From positions 1 through 64,000 of the forward strand of contig NZ_CP019304.1 in NCBI RefSeq assembly GCF_001969265.1: a stretch of 64,000 bases of DNA, read 5' to 3'. Below, in pieces: positions 55,701 through 64,000 of the stretch (its first letter is position 1; the number at the start of each line of letters is the position of its first letter). Both the position numbers and the translations under genes were made by a program. The notes under the pieces are model-generated. The model did no database searches, was not told the origin of the DNA, and saw only the letters and a list, made by a program, of their open reading frames with translations. Source of the DNA: Arthrobacter sp. QXT-31. Its GTDB lineage: Bacteria; Actinomycetota; Actinomycetes; Actinomycetales; Micrococcaceae.

Positions 55701-57422
55701 ATGTCCATTAGGAAAGTGCTTCCAGCTGCCCTCGTCGCTTTGGCCGTTTCGGCCGCGGCCCTGATTGTGGCCCCGCCCGCCACCGCCTCCGCCCAGGTGT
55801 ACAACCCATGTGCCAGGCTCAGCGCCGGCCAAACCAAGTTCTCAGGCTTCGGAGCCGCCAGGGTCACGTTCGCGACGGCCACCACCCGGAACACGAGCCT
55901 GCTCACCATCACCGGCTGTGTCCGCTCCGGCAGCCGGTACATCCAGGAGTGGCAGGACTGGGGCTATGGAGGGCTGCGGGGGTTCGCTGCGCAGAACAAG
56001 GAGTGGGAGGACACGTACCGGTCTCCGACTGGTTCGTTCAGCTTCACCGAGGCTCTGGGGCGCAGCAACCCCGGGACTGCGCTGAAGTACCACAAGGTCA
56101 ATTACTGGTCCCGTTGGGGCGGCGAACGGAACCAGAACTACAACCAGTACTTCGAAGGCGCCGGTGGCGAATCCGACGAAAACCTCTGGCAGTTCATGAA
56201 CCAGGGCTACTACGAGCAGGCTGCGGTGATCAACTACAACCGCAAGCCTGACATGCCCACGGTTCTGGGTGCCTCATTCGCCATCTTCCTGCACGCTGGG
56301 CGCACCCCGAGCGCGGGCTGCGTCTCGACCAGTTTGGCGACCGTGACCCGCTTCCTCCGGAGGAGCCGGCCCGGTGACCGCATCATCATGGGCTCCGTGG
56401 ATGACGTCTTCACCCCCTACTCGAGCAACCCGTTCGGTGCCATCACGGCCAAGTACGCACGAACGGGCGGCCCGGCCAGCTGGCTCGGCAACCCCGCCTC
56501 CCGTGAGACCTCAGGACTCCGCAATGGTGGCTCGTACCAGGCGTTCCGCGGCGGATCGATCTACTGGTCGGCCGCCAGCGCGGCACACACCGTTGGAGGC
56601 GCGATCCGCGGCACATGGGCTGCTGCCGGCGCGCAGAACGGTCTCCTCGGCTACCCCGCCTCCGATGAAGGCCGCGGCCTGAAGAACGGTGGCTCGCACC
56701 AGACCTTCCAGGGCGGGCGCATCCACTGGTCCCCGGCCACCGGTGCCCACATCACACGCGGGGCCATCCTCTCCGCCTGGGCAGGTTCCGGATATGAGCG
56801 CGGACCCCTGGGCTACCCGACCTCGGATGAGGTGAAGGGGCTGAAGAACGGCGGTTCCTACCAGACCTTCCAAGGCGGGGTCATCCACTGGTCCCCGGCG
56901 ACCGGTGCCCGCATCACCCGCGGGGCCATCCGCGCGGCATGGGCGGCTGCCGGTTACGAACGTGGCACTCTCGGCTACCCCACCAGCAATGAATTCGCCT
57001 TCAGCGGCGGCACCGTACAGAACTTCCAGGGTGGCGTGATCACCTGGACCGCCACGGCCGGAGCCCGCAAGGTGACCGGTGCGATCGGCGCCAAGTTCAA
57101 CACTTTGAGGGCCGCCCTCGGTACGGCGGTAACCAGTGAAACTGCCATGGCGTTGGGCGGCCGCAGCCAGGGCTTCCGCGGCGGCTACATTGTCTGGTCC
57201 AGCTCCACCGGTGCCCGCCTGTCCTCCGGGGCCACCCGGACCGTCTGGGTAAGAAACGGCGCCGAGTCCGGACCGCTCGGATTCCCTATCTCCGATCCGC
57301 GGCCGGGGACAGCAGGCGGCACCGTTCAGGAATACCAGCATGGTCGCATCTCCGTGTCTTCAGACGGCACGGCCACGGTCGACCTGAACGCCCCAACGGC
57401 GGCGCCGGCTCCCACGCCGTAA
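55701..57422 (+). CDS. Secreted L,D-transpeptidase-like protein with LGFP repeats
   Basis: 573 residues. Signal peptide about 1-30 (MSIRKVLPAALVALAVSAAA, LIVAPPATASA). A catalytic domain of the L,D-transpeptidase/YkuD type follows: FLHAGRTPSAGCVS gives H198 and C207. From about 245 to 560 there are six LGFP-type repeats (GLLGYPASDE, GPLGYPTSDE, each with GGSYQTFQGGVIHWSP-like halves), which bind the cell wall. The protein probably cross-links or modifies peptidoglycan at the surface. ATG 55701 is the natural start. Confidence 0.85.
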   Translation: MSIRKVLPAALVALAVSAAALIVAPPATASAQVYNPCARLSAGQTKFSGFGAARVTFATATTRNTSLLTITGCVRSGSRYIQEWQDWGYGGLRGFAAQNKEWEDTYRSPTGSFSFTEALGRSNPGTALKYHKVNYWSRWGGERNQNYNQYFEGAGGESDENLWQFMNQGYYEQAAVINYNRKPDMPTVLGASFAIFLHAGRTPSAGCVSTSLATVTRFLRRSRPGDRIIMGSVDDVFTPYSSNPFGAITAKYARTGGPASWLGNPASRETSGLRNGGSYQAFRGGSIYWSAASAAHTVGGAIRGTWAAAGAQNGLLGYPASDEGRGLKNGGSHQTFQGGRIHWSPATGAHITRGAILSAWAGSGYERGPLGYPTSDEVKGLKNGGSYQTFQGGVIHWSPATGARITRGAIRAAWAAAGYERGTLGYPTSNEFAFSGGTVQNFQGGVITWTATAGARKVTGAIGAKFNTLRAALGTAVTSETAMALGGRSQGFRGGYIVWSSSTGARLSSGATRTVWVRNGAESGPLGFPISDPRPGTAGGTVQEYQHGRISVSSDGTATVDLNAPTAAPAPTP

Positions 57423-57459
57423 CCGGGCAGCGGTGAGGATTCCGTCCGATGCCTCACAC

Positions 57460-57825
57460 ATGAGCGCCATGGACTCTTCCTCACCGCTGCCCCGGCCTGT
57501 GCCCACCGAGATCACACCTCTGGAGGAGCGCGCCGTTCTTCGCTTCCAGTACGACCTCGACTTCCACAAACGTGTGCAGGCGGCCGCTGAAGAGCTGCTG
57601 GCGGAACATCCCGACGATCCGTTGTACATCCGGCTCCCGGACGCCATGAGGTCCCTGCAGCAGCAGGACGAGGCCGTGGTGAGCGACGACCAGATCACCG
57701 CCGGCACCCGGTACCTCGCCGACATTCTTGGGCTCCCGTACGCGGTGATCCAGGACAAGGAGAGGGAGGGCCTCAAGGCAGGTGTCCACGGCCTCCTGGC
57801 GGCTGTGAACGGTGCGTCGGCGTGA
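57460..57825 (+). CDS. Hypothetical protein
   Basis: 121 residues from ATG 57460 (MSAMDSSSPLPRPVPTEITP); a longer start at 57433 is possible. Helical: EERAVLRFQYDLDFHKRVQA, AAEELLAEHPDDPLYIRLPD, GTRYLADILGLPYAVIQDKE. TGA overlaps the GTG of the next gene. Function unknown. Confidence 0.6.
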   Translation: MSAMDSSSPLPRPVPTEITPLEERAVLRFQYDLDFHKRVQAAAEELLAEHPDDPLYIRLPDAMRSLQQQDEAVVSDDQITAGTRYLADILGLPYAVIQDKEREGLKAGVHGLLAAVNGASA

Positions 57826-58571
57826 GCATCGAAGTGGCCGCAGCCCTGCTGGCAGAGCACAGCACCTTCACCTGGAACAAGGCACGCACCCGCATCCGCT
57901 GCAACGCCACTGACTGCGACGCCGTCATGGATGCCCACGATGGGGAATCAGGTGCGGCCGCTGCCTTCCCCTGGCATCAGTCCGACCTGCTTCCCGTGAG
58001 CGCCGAGGCCATCCTGGCCGAGCACAGCGCGTACGGCTGGAACAAGGACGGAACCCGCATCCGCTGCAACGGCTGCCGGACGGTCATGGGCGCCGACGGG
58101 GGCACCGGGGCACTGCTGGCGTTCGCCCGGCACCAGGCAGAGCAGTTGCCCGAAGCGGTTGCAGCCGAGCCACTGTCGGAACAGGAGACTGTTCCGGTTG
58201 ATGAGCCCGACATCCCCGAGGAAGTGGCCGGCGAAACCGAAGAGGAAGACGAGGAAGCCTCGAGCGTGCCGACGGTTCGCCGCAACACCAAGCTCCTCGG
58301 AGAGACGATCGCCGCGCTCAAGTAAGGTGACCGGGTCCAGGCAACCTTCCACACCGTCCGCTACGGCCAGTTCACGATCGAAGGCACCGTCATCAAGGGC
58401 GGAGCGGGGCTGGACCGCAACCAGCTCATCGTCGGCGGCTGGCACATTAACGCGAACGCCCGCGCCTCCAAGCACCTGCGCGAGCTGACCGTCCTGGCCA
58501 CGGCAGGCAACCACGACTACCCGGTGGCGCCCCCGCCGCCTCTGCCCGAGCACTACGGGAACGGTGCCTGA
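57822..58571 (+). pseudogene. Repeat-containing gene interrupted by an in-frame ochre codon
   Basis: GTG 57822 begins two related units (LAEHSTFTWNKARTRIRCNA and LAEHSAYGWNKDGTRIRCNG, each with CNxxxC-like cysteines and a HQ-x-LL/QL end), then an acidic stretch and RRNTKLLGETIAALK. TAA at 58323-58325 interrupts, but the same frame goes on with GDRVQATFHTVRYGQFTIEG, LDRNQLIVGGWHINANARAS, KHLRELTVLATAGNHDYPVA to TGA 58569-58571, with no start codon of its own. The 249-codon unit was most likely one gene. The 167-residue front part may still be made. Function unknown; the beta-rich tail resembles a nucleic-acid or ligand-binding barrel. Confidence 0.6.
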
Positions 58572-58573
58572 CC

Positions 58574-58909
58574 TTGCCCGACTACATCACCTTCCGGGAA
58601 ACCATCGAGTTCGAAATCGAGGTCCCGGCCAACGACTTCGAGGCCGAACACCACTACGGCTACGGATTCCGTGAAGCCGATACCGTGAAGTCGATTGCCA
58701 AGTAGGTTATCGGCCGCCGCCACGAACCCGACTACGTGATCGACATCGATTTCAAACGCGAGGTGTACATCCTGCGCGCCGACGGCGTTGAAGTGTTCGG
58801 CGACCGCAGCCATGACGCAGTCATCGCGAAATTCAGGGAGATCACCGGGTCGACGCAGCTCATTGACCTGTTCGATGACCTGGAGGACAAGGACAAGTCC
58901 TGGCGGTAG
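58574..58909 (+). pseudogene. Gene interrupted by an in-frame amber codon
   Basis: TTG 58574 reads LPDYITFRETIEFEIEVPAN, YGYGFREADTVKSIAK, then TAG at 58703-58705; the same frame continues VIGRRHEPDYVIDIDFKREV, YILRADGVEVFGDRSHDAVI, LFDDLEDKDKSWR to TAG 58907-58909. Together 112 codons of consistent protein. The start lies three bases after the previous gene, so they are one operon. As in its neighbour, the stop follows AAG and could stem from CAG. Confidence 0.55.
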
Positions 58910-58973
58910 GAGCGGTTGCAGCCGGGGCTGCTACCCGTCCAGTCCGGTGAGAGAGCGGTCGAGTGCCCCACAC

Positions 58974-59300
58974 ATGACGGGCATGGAATTTTACGGACAC
59001 GTCAACACCCTGGAGCAGTTCTTCTCGTACGGCCCCGACGGGCAGCTGCGCTACAGGCCCTGGAACCGCAACTACTCGACTGTCCATCCGGACAGAGAGC
59101 CGGGCACCGACATGAACTCCGTCGCATTCACGATCAGAGGCGGCGAATACTTCCAGGTCATGGAAGAGCTCGACAAAAGCGAAGGCCGCGGCGGTGTCCG
59201 GCCAGCCGGAAACTTCATGGACGACCGGGGCGATGGAACGGAACCGGGTCGCCACCGGCGCCGGAGCCGTCAACAGCCGGCACCGGATGGACACCAATGA
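58974..59300 (+). CDS. Hypothetical protein
   Basis: 108 residues from ATG 58974 (MTGMEFYGHVNTLEQFFSYG). Middle part PGTDMNSVAFTIRGGEYFQV, MEELDKSEGRGGVRPAGNFM; the last 30 residues are arginine-rich and overlap the next gene, so the true end may be earlier. Function unknown. Confidence 0.45.
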   Translation: MTGMEFYGHVNTLEQFFSYGPDGQLRYRPWNRNYSTVHPDREPGTDMNSVAFTIRGGEYFQVMEELDKSEGRGGVRPAGNFMDDRGDGTEPGRHRRRSRQQPAPDGHQ

Positions 59301-60348
59301 GGCGATGCGGCTGCTGACCATCAACAAGGGCCGCTCGCACCGACTCGCCGGATGGTCGGTCCTCGACTCGTGGCGCACCGTGTCCGCCGAACAGATGGCC
59401 GCGTTCACCGGCTCCCACCTGTTCCTGGATCCGTCCTGCTCCAACATCGCCGCGTCCTTCTCCATCGATCTGGTCGACTTCGGCACCTACTCCCACCCGT
59501 CCCGGCGGCTGGCCGGCAAAGACCGGGGCATCCTCTACCGGCCCGGCAACTCCGACGCGTTCGACAAGCTCGTCCGCCCGACCCTGACGTTCCCCGAGTG
59601 GGTGTCCGTCACTGGTGGGTCCCCGTGGAGCCACGGCGGACAGTACGACCGGCACAACCTGCTCTCCGCAGAGCTTGCCCTGCGCGCCGCAGAGTACCTC
59701 CCGGTCGGGGCCGTCCTGGGCGAGAAGCACGCCACCGTTGACCTGCTCGCAGGCACCGGCATCGGCAAGACGGTGAAGAACCCGGACAACCGCCGCGCCG
59801 ACGGCGTGCTCGTCCGCCCCGACGGGCTGCGCGTCGCGTACGAGATCACCGCGACCGCTTCCGCCTCATTCGACTCCAAGGTCCGCCGCTGGGCGCAGCT
59901 CCTCGCCGAGCGTCCGCTGGAAACCTCCGGGCTCGTCGTTGTCTTCATCGCAGCACCTCACCCGGACCGTGGCCGGGCAGGCCGTGACCCGCGCAGTGAA
60001 ATCTACCGCCGTCTCTCCAAGGTCCTCACGGAGTTCCCCGGCGTCGGCGAAGACTCCCCGGCCGCGCGCATTGGCGTCGTGTCCTGGGACGAGTGGTTCC
60101 CCGCCCGGCACGAGGTGAGTGAGCAGTTCTTCACCCTCGCCGCCGACTTCGCGCTCGGGGACGGCCGCGGCGCCGCCAAGTGGGTCAGCCGGCCACTGCT
60201 GGATGGCTACGCGTTCACCCCCTGGCACACGTTCGACGCGACCGCCGTCGTGGAGAACGCGCCGCTGATCGCTGCGTCCCCGCACTGGTTGCGCACCGGG
60301 GAGCACACCAACCTGCTCGGCACGCCCATGTCCAGGGCGAAGCAGTAA
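59233..60348 (+). CDS. Replication-relaxation-like / nuclease-like plasmid protein
   Basis: About 371 residues from ATG 59233 (MERNRVATGAGAVNSRHRMD); an upstream GTG 59194 is possible. AMRLLTINKGRSHRLAGWSV, LDSWRTVSAEQMAAFTGSHL looks like a winged-helix start as in replication-relaxation proteins. The C-terminal half has a restriction-endonuclease-like core: NRRADGVLVRPDGLRVAYEI, TATASASFDSKVRRW. The usual E-x-K appears as E-I-T, so activity is uncertain. Such proteins occur on actinobacterial plasmids and integrative elements. Function inferred only from resemblance. Confidence 0.55.
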   Translation: MERNRVATGAGAVNSRHRMDTNEAMRLLTINKGRSHRLAGWSVLDSWRTVSAEQMAAFTGSHLFLDPSCSNIAASFSIDLVDFGTYSHPSRRLAGKDRGILYRPGNSDAFDKLVRPTLTFPEWVSVTGGSPWSHGGQYDRHNLLSAELALRAAEYLPVGAVLGEKHATVDLLAGTGIGKTVKNPDNRRADGVLVRPDGLRVAYEITATASASFDSKVRRWAQLLAERPLETSGLVVVFIAAPHPDRGRAGRDPRSEIYRRLSKVLTEFPGVGEDSPAARIGVVSWDEWFPARHEVSEQFFTLAADFALGDGRGAAKWVSRPLLDGYAFTPWHTFDATAVVENAPLIAASPHWLRTGEHTNLLGTPMSRAKQ

Positions 60349-60509
60349 GCACCGGTACCGGCACCTGTCCGGCCCGCGCTGGGACCGCCGCTGCCGCTCG
60401 GGTTCGCGCGCGGCGCTGCCGGTAACGCAGGACTCCCGGACCGGCTCCGTATCACCGGCTGAGGGTCCTCGCCTGCGCCGGGTGGTCAGCTGACAATCTC
60501 TGGCCTTGG

Positions 60510-60902
60510 CTACTCCCAGAAGGCGTCGGCCTTGGCTGTATCGTCGAAGAACTCCCGCCCCTCCGTGATCTTTCCGTCGCGGATCTGGAACGTCAGGGCG
60601 GCATCGGTATCCAGCGTCTTGCCGCCGTTCTCCGCGTGGTTGTGCTGCAGCCCGACAATGTGGTTGTCCCCACCGATGAGTTCCTGGAGCGTCACCTTGA
60701 AGGTTCCGTTGGAGCGGGCGGCCAGTTCACCGAAATAGCCCAGGACGGCCTCACGCCCCTGCTTGGTCCCGGACAGCACCCCGTTGCCCGCGACGTGCCA
60801 CACCGAATCTTCGGCGAACATCTCCCGCAACGTATCCATGTCACCGGCCTGGAAGGCCTCGTAACCGCGCCGAATCAGTTCAACATTTTCCTGGGTTCCC
60901 AT
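60510..60902 (-). CDS. SnoaL/NTF2-like protein
   Basis: 130 residues from ATG 60902 (MGTQENVELIRRGYEAFQAG). DMDTLREMFAEDSVWHVAGN, LSGTKQGREAVLGYFGELAA, ALTFQIRDGKITEGREFFDD is the typical cone-shaped NTF2 fold of the SnoaL/ketosteroid isomerase-like group. Small molecules are bound or isomerised in such pockets, but substrate is unknown. The longer frame to 60935 adds only basic residues. Confidence 0.85.
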   Translation of the reverse strand: MGTQENVELIRRGYEAFQAGDMDTLREMFAEDSVWHVAGNGVLSGTKQGREAVLGYFGELAARSNGTFKVTLQELIGGDNHIVGLQHNHAENGGKTLDTDAALTFQIRDGKITEGREFFDDTAKADAFWE

Positions 60903-61135
60903 TTCCGGACCTCTCCGTCTCCATTGTCGGAACACTCTCGGACGGCTAAAGGGTAGCCCTGGCCCATGCCCTTGTCGATGACGATTTCGTGGGCGCCAGG
61001 TGCCCCGCGCACCGCCTCATCCGGTGTCGGTGTTTAGGCGGCATGCCCTCGCCGTTTCCCGCCGCGACACTGCATCTTCACCGGGCCGCCCTAGCTTGAG
61101 CGGAGGCAACAACACCCCGGAAAGGCACCCGTTTC

Positions 61136-63268
61136 ATGTCACCTCTCGTCCCCCGCTCCGAACGCACTGCTGCCTCCGGGTTGTCCCGAAGAGGTTTCCT
61201 CGGAACGGCGGCAGCGGCGACGGCGCTGGCCGCTACAGGCTCACTGCTCCCGCCATCGGTCCAGGCGGCCATGGCCCAGCCCATCCGCCCCGGCGGCCTC
61301 AAGGCCGTCAAGCACGTCATCGTACTCATGCAGGAGAACAGGTCCTTCGACCACTACTTCGGAACACTGCGCGGCGTCCGCGGCTTCGGCGACAAATCCA
61401 CGCCCCGGCTGCCCGGCGGCAAGTCCATGTTCGAACAGCCCCGCGACACCGGGGAAACCGTTCTGCCGTTCTCGCTGCGCAAGGCCGCCGAACTTGCCGG
61501 GCGGCCAGGCTCCGACATCCAGTACCTTGGCGCCCTCGACCACTCTTTCAAGGGAACCACTGCGGCATGGAATAACGGCTGGTGCGACAAGTGGGTTCCC
61601 GCCAAGGGGCCCTCCACCATGACGTTCTACGAACGGGCCGACCTTCCACTGCAGTACGAACTGGCCGACACATTCACCATCTGCGATGCCTACCACTGCT
61701 CGGTGAACGGATCCACCAACCCCAACCGCAACTACCTGTGGTCCGGGACCAGCCTCAACGAGCCCGGCAGCGCGAACCGCGCCGTCACCAACGCCGCCTA
61801 CAGCTACGACCACGCCGGCTACGACTGGACCACCTACCCTGAGCGGCTGGAGGCAGCCGGCGTGTCCTGGCGCATCTACCAGGACTGGGACAACTTCACC
61901 GACAACGCCGTCGAGTACTTCAAGACCTTCAAGGACATCGGCCACACCATGCTGGCCTCCGTGGACGGCCGGCTCCGCACCACCGAAGAGTTCTACAACC
62001 AGCTCGCCGGGAAGACGCCCGCAGAACAGCAGCACCTCCTCGCCCAGCTGGCCGAGGGACGCTCCCGGCTGAACGACGCCGACAGGGCGCTCTTCGACAA
62101 GGCCATGTGGCGCGGCGAGCCCAACACGCTGCTGGACCGGCTCCGCGCGGACATCACCTCAGGAACGCTGCCGCAGGTCAGCTGGATTGTCCCTTCCGCG
62201 GCGGACTCGGAGCACCCCAGCGCATCAACCCCCGTCGGCAGTGCAAACTTCGTCTACCGGCTGCTCGACACCGTCGCGAGCGACCCGGACATATGGGCCG
62301 GCACGGCCATCTTCTTGAACTTCGACGAGAACGACGGCTACTTCGACCACATTCCCCCACCCGTCCAGCCGCGGCCGGCATCGGGAGAATCGACCGACTG
62401 GTTCACCGGGGAGCCGATCGGGCTCGGACCCAGGGTCCCCATGACCGTTGTCTCGCCCTGGACCATCGGTGGCTATGTCAGCTCGGAAGTCTTCGACCAC
62501 ACCTCCGTCATCCGCTTCCTGGAACGCTGGACCGGCGTCGAAGAACCGAACATCTCCCCCTGGCGCCGGGCCGTGTGCGGGGACCTGACGAGCGTCTTCG
62601 ATTTCGACACCGCCGGCAAGCCCCCAGTACCGGAACATCCAGGGCCCGTGCCGCATGCGGTCAGCCGTTGGCGCCCCACACCGCCAGCGAACCAGACGGC
62701 CCCTGCCCAGGAACCCGGCTCGCGGCCCGCCCGTCCGCTGCCGTACCGGCCACGGATCCAGGCCACCGCCGGTGCAGCCCGGGTCACCCTCGACCCGGCC
62801 AACAGCGGGAAGCAGTCGGCGCACTTCATCGTCTATGGCTACGCAGGGGAACTCGCAGAGCCGCAGCACGTCGACGTCCTCGGACGGCAGACGATCCGCG
62901 TCCCCGTGCCGTCCGGCAACTACGACCTGACGGTCCTCGGCCCCAACCGCTTCCAGTACGAGATGAAAGGCTCGACAGCGGGCGCAGCCGCCGGCGTCGG
63001 ATTCACCGTCACCGGACGCCGCGGAAAGCGTGACGTGGAGGTCGAGCTCAGCAACCACGGGCGGGACACCGTGAGCCTTGAAGTGCGCTCCTTGCAGTAC
63101 GCCAAGGTGACAGAAAAGCTCACGCTCAAGCCCGGGCAGCGAAAGACACTCGACTGGCCCGCACCTAATGGCTGGTACGACGTTGAGCTCACCTCCCTGA
63201 ATGACACCGGATTCCGCCGCCGGGTTACCGGCAGGGAAGAGGACGGAAGCGAGGGCGTCTCGGGCTGA
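61136..63268 (+). CDS. plcC: Phosphocholine-specific phospholipase C, Tat-exported
   Basis: 710 residues from ATG 61136. The signal peptide holds a twin-arginine motif (SRRGFLGTAAAATALAATGS). The catalytic domain belongs to the acid phosphatase/phosphoesterase superfamily of bacterial phospholipases C: HVIVLMQENRSFDHYFGTLR at its start, CDAYHCSVNGSTNPNR, FLNFDENDGYFDHIPPP. Two C-terminal DUF756-type beta domains follow (AARVTLDPANSGKQSAHFIV and RGKRDVEVELSNHGRDTVSL). It cleaves phosphatidylcholine or sphingomyelin outside the cell and may serve phosphate or carbon supply. The gene is complete and monocistronic. Confidence 0.93.
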   Translation: MSPLVPRSERTAASGLSRRGFLGTAAAATALAATGSLLPPSVQAAMAQPIRPGGLKAVKHVIVLMQENRSFDHYFGTLRGVRGFGDKSTPRLPGGKSMFEQPRDTGETVLPFSLRKAAELAGRPGSDIQYLGALDHSFKGTTAAWNNGWCDKWVPAKGPSTMTFYERADLPLQYELADTFTICDAYHCSVNGSTNPNRNYLWSGTSLNEPGSANRAVTNAAYSYDHAGYDWTTYPERLEAAGVSWRIYQDWDNFTDNAVEYFKTFKDIGHTMLASVDGRLRTTEEFYNQLAGKTPAEQQHLLAQLAEGRSRLNDADRALFDKAMWRGEPNTLLDRLRADITSGTLPQVSWIVPSAADSEHPSASTPVGSANFVYRLLDTVASDPDIWAGTAIFLNFDENDGYFDHIPPPVQPRPASGESTDWFTGEPIGLGPRVPMTVVSPWTIGGYVSSEVFDHTSVIRFLERWTGVEEPNISPWRRAVCGDLTSVFDFDTAGKPPVPEHPGPVPHAVSRWRPTPPANQTAPAQEPGSRPARPLPYRPRIQATAGAARVTLDPANSGKQSAHFIVYGYAGELAEPQHVDVLGRQTIRVPVPSGNYDLTVLGPNRFQYEMKGSTAGAAAGVGFTVTGRRGKRDVEVELSNHGRDTVSLEVRSLQYAKVTEKLTLKPGQRKTLDWPAPNGWYDVELTSLNDTGFRRRVTGREEDGSEGVSG

Positions 63269-63482
63269 CCGCCCTCCCCGTCCGCTTAAAGACTGGGCCG
63301 GCGACTGAGCGCCCCTCCTGGCGCACACATCCGGTCGTCGGCCCTCCGGGTGGGAGCGAATCTCCCGTTTGTCCACGACGGCACGTGGCGTTGTCCGCAT
63401 TCTGATTGCGCTGAGCCGCCGCCGAATATGGCTTTTATCGTTGGCTCGCTACCTGCCGTCAGCCTGTTTGAAAGGTCGTCCC

Positions 63483-64000
63483 ATGGCACTTGATCTCCTC
63501 GAATGCGTCAACTGCCAGACCGACGACCACGTGAAGCTCGTGGAAAAAATGACGGGAACCCAGAGGCGGCTCCGGTGCAAGCAGTGCGGACACGAGTGGC
63601 TCCGCGGCGAACCAGCCCGGGAACCGGTGGCAAGGCCGCTGCCGACACTGGCGGAGATCAAAAAGCAATTCCCGAAACCAGGGGACGTTGATCCTGCGAA
63701 ACTCGCCCGGGCGAATGAGCTCAAGGCCGAGTTTCTTCGCACTGAGCCCGAGCCTATGCCCGATGTTGCCCCCTACTGGACCAAGTATCGGCAGATCTTC
63801 AGCGCCGAGGGTCTCCCGGAGGCGGACCCGCAGGACCTCAAGGCTTTCGCCAACTCAAGCGTCGGCGCACGGCCAGGGAACATGTCCGGCTTCAATCAAG
63901 CATGGAATGAAATGGGCGCCGATGCCGCCGCAGCCCAGGTCCGCAAGGCAATCGACTACCTGCTCCGCGGAAGCTCGCCCGCAGCGCTAGAAGACCGCCT
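63483..64000 (+). CDS. Zinc-ribbon protein, partial, possible McrB-like restriction subunit
   Basis: ATG 63483 opens a frame that runs off the window end (at least 172 residues). A zinc ribbon lies at the N-terminus: LECVNCQTDDHVKLVEKMTG with CVNC and LRCKQCGHEWLRG with CKQC. Further on, YWTKYRQIFSAEGLPEADPQ, DLKAFANSSVGARPGNMSGF, and IDYLLRGSSPAALEDRL recall the region that precedes the AAA+ domain in McrB-type restriction proteins. That link is weak; the catalytic part is outside the window. Confidence 0.55.
   Translation, partial: MALDLLECVNCQTDDHVKLVEKMTGTQRRLRCKQCGHEWLRGEPAREPVARPLPTLAEIKKQFPKPGDVDPAKLARANELKAEFLRTEPEPMPDVAPYWTKYRQIFSAEGLPEADPQDLKAFANSSVGARPGNMSGFNQAWNEMGADAAAAQVRKAIDYLLRGSSPAALEDR

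Noticed and set aside
62225..63400. 391-codon minus-strand ORF
   Set aside because: Antisense of phospholipase C; no start signal.

Overview
The window is high-GC actinobacterial DNA. Protein content (GAF-ANTAR regulators, AcuI-type reductase, prpDBC order, Lsr2, LGFP repeats, RsbQ-like hydrolase) and general sequence style suggest a soil Micrococcaceae genome of the Arthrobacter/Pseudarthrobacter kind. No rRNA, tRNA or CRISPR array was seen. There is no complete replication or conjugation module, so whether this is chromosome or large plasmid is open.

Region 1 (1-16 kb) is a graveyard. One intact GAF-ANTAR gene and one fatty-acid desaturase stand among broken genes: a second GAF-ANTAR gene, a Phd-RelE toxin-antitoxin pair, TetR genes, an EAL protein, an RHH/nucleotidyltransferase locus. 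A complete IS21-family element (11902-14545) truncates a neighbouring gene. Region 2 (16-22 kb) is metabolic: a 5'-truncated prpD, then prpB and prpC, an extra adenylate kinase, an alpha/beta hydrolase and an AcuI/YhdH reductase. Region 3 (22-29 kb) holds a serine recombinase with one nonsense codon, a mosaic of IS110, IS701-like and DeoR pieces, and a LysR gene divergent from a two-gene operon.

Region 4 (29-34 kb) has the intact Phd-RelE pair, a TetR gene, an RsbQ-like hydrolase and an ArsR-AHSA1-hydrolase operon. Region 5 (34-43 kb) has small conserved genes and an inverted duplication in which each copy kept a different gene: gene X (37330-37773) is intact beside a lipid-kinase remnant, and the intact lipid kinase (39018-39872) sits beside a broken gene X. 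Region 6 (43-64 kb) is better preserved cargo: a Ser/Thr kinase, an FHA membrane protein, a stand-alone SecE, a large lipoprotein, Lsr2, an ATP-grasp protein, nuclease-like phage/plasmid-type proteins, an IS5-family element, an L,D-transpeptidase-like LGFP protein, a Tat-exported phospholipase C, and a partial zinc-ribbon protein running off the end.

Two themes stand out. First, many families occur twice, once intact and once broken (toxin-antitoxin, GAF-ANTAR, TetR, two small proteins, lipid kinase), and serine-recombinase pieces occur four times, which suggests repeated duplication or acquisition followed by loss. Second, several genes in the last 15 kb are interrupted by one stop codon with coding sequence continuing in the same frame (49513, 58323, 58703), and lsr2 seems to have AUA where its AUG should be. 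Single-base errors in the assembly could explain part of the frameshifts; start-codon losses, multi-hit genes and truncations are harder to explain that way. All identifications are by eye from motifs and similarity inside the window; no database search was run.
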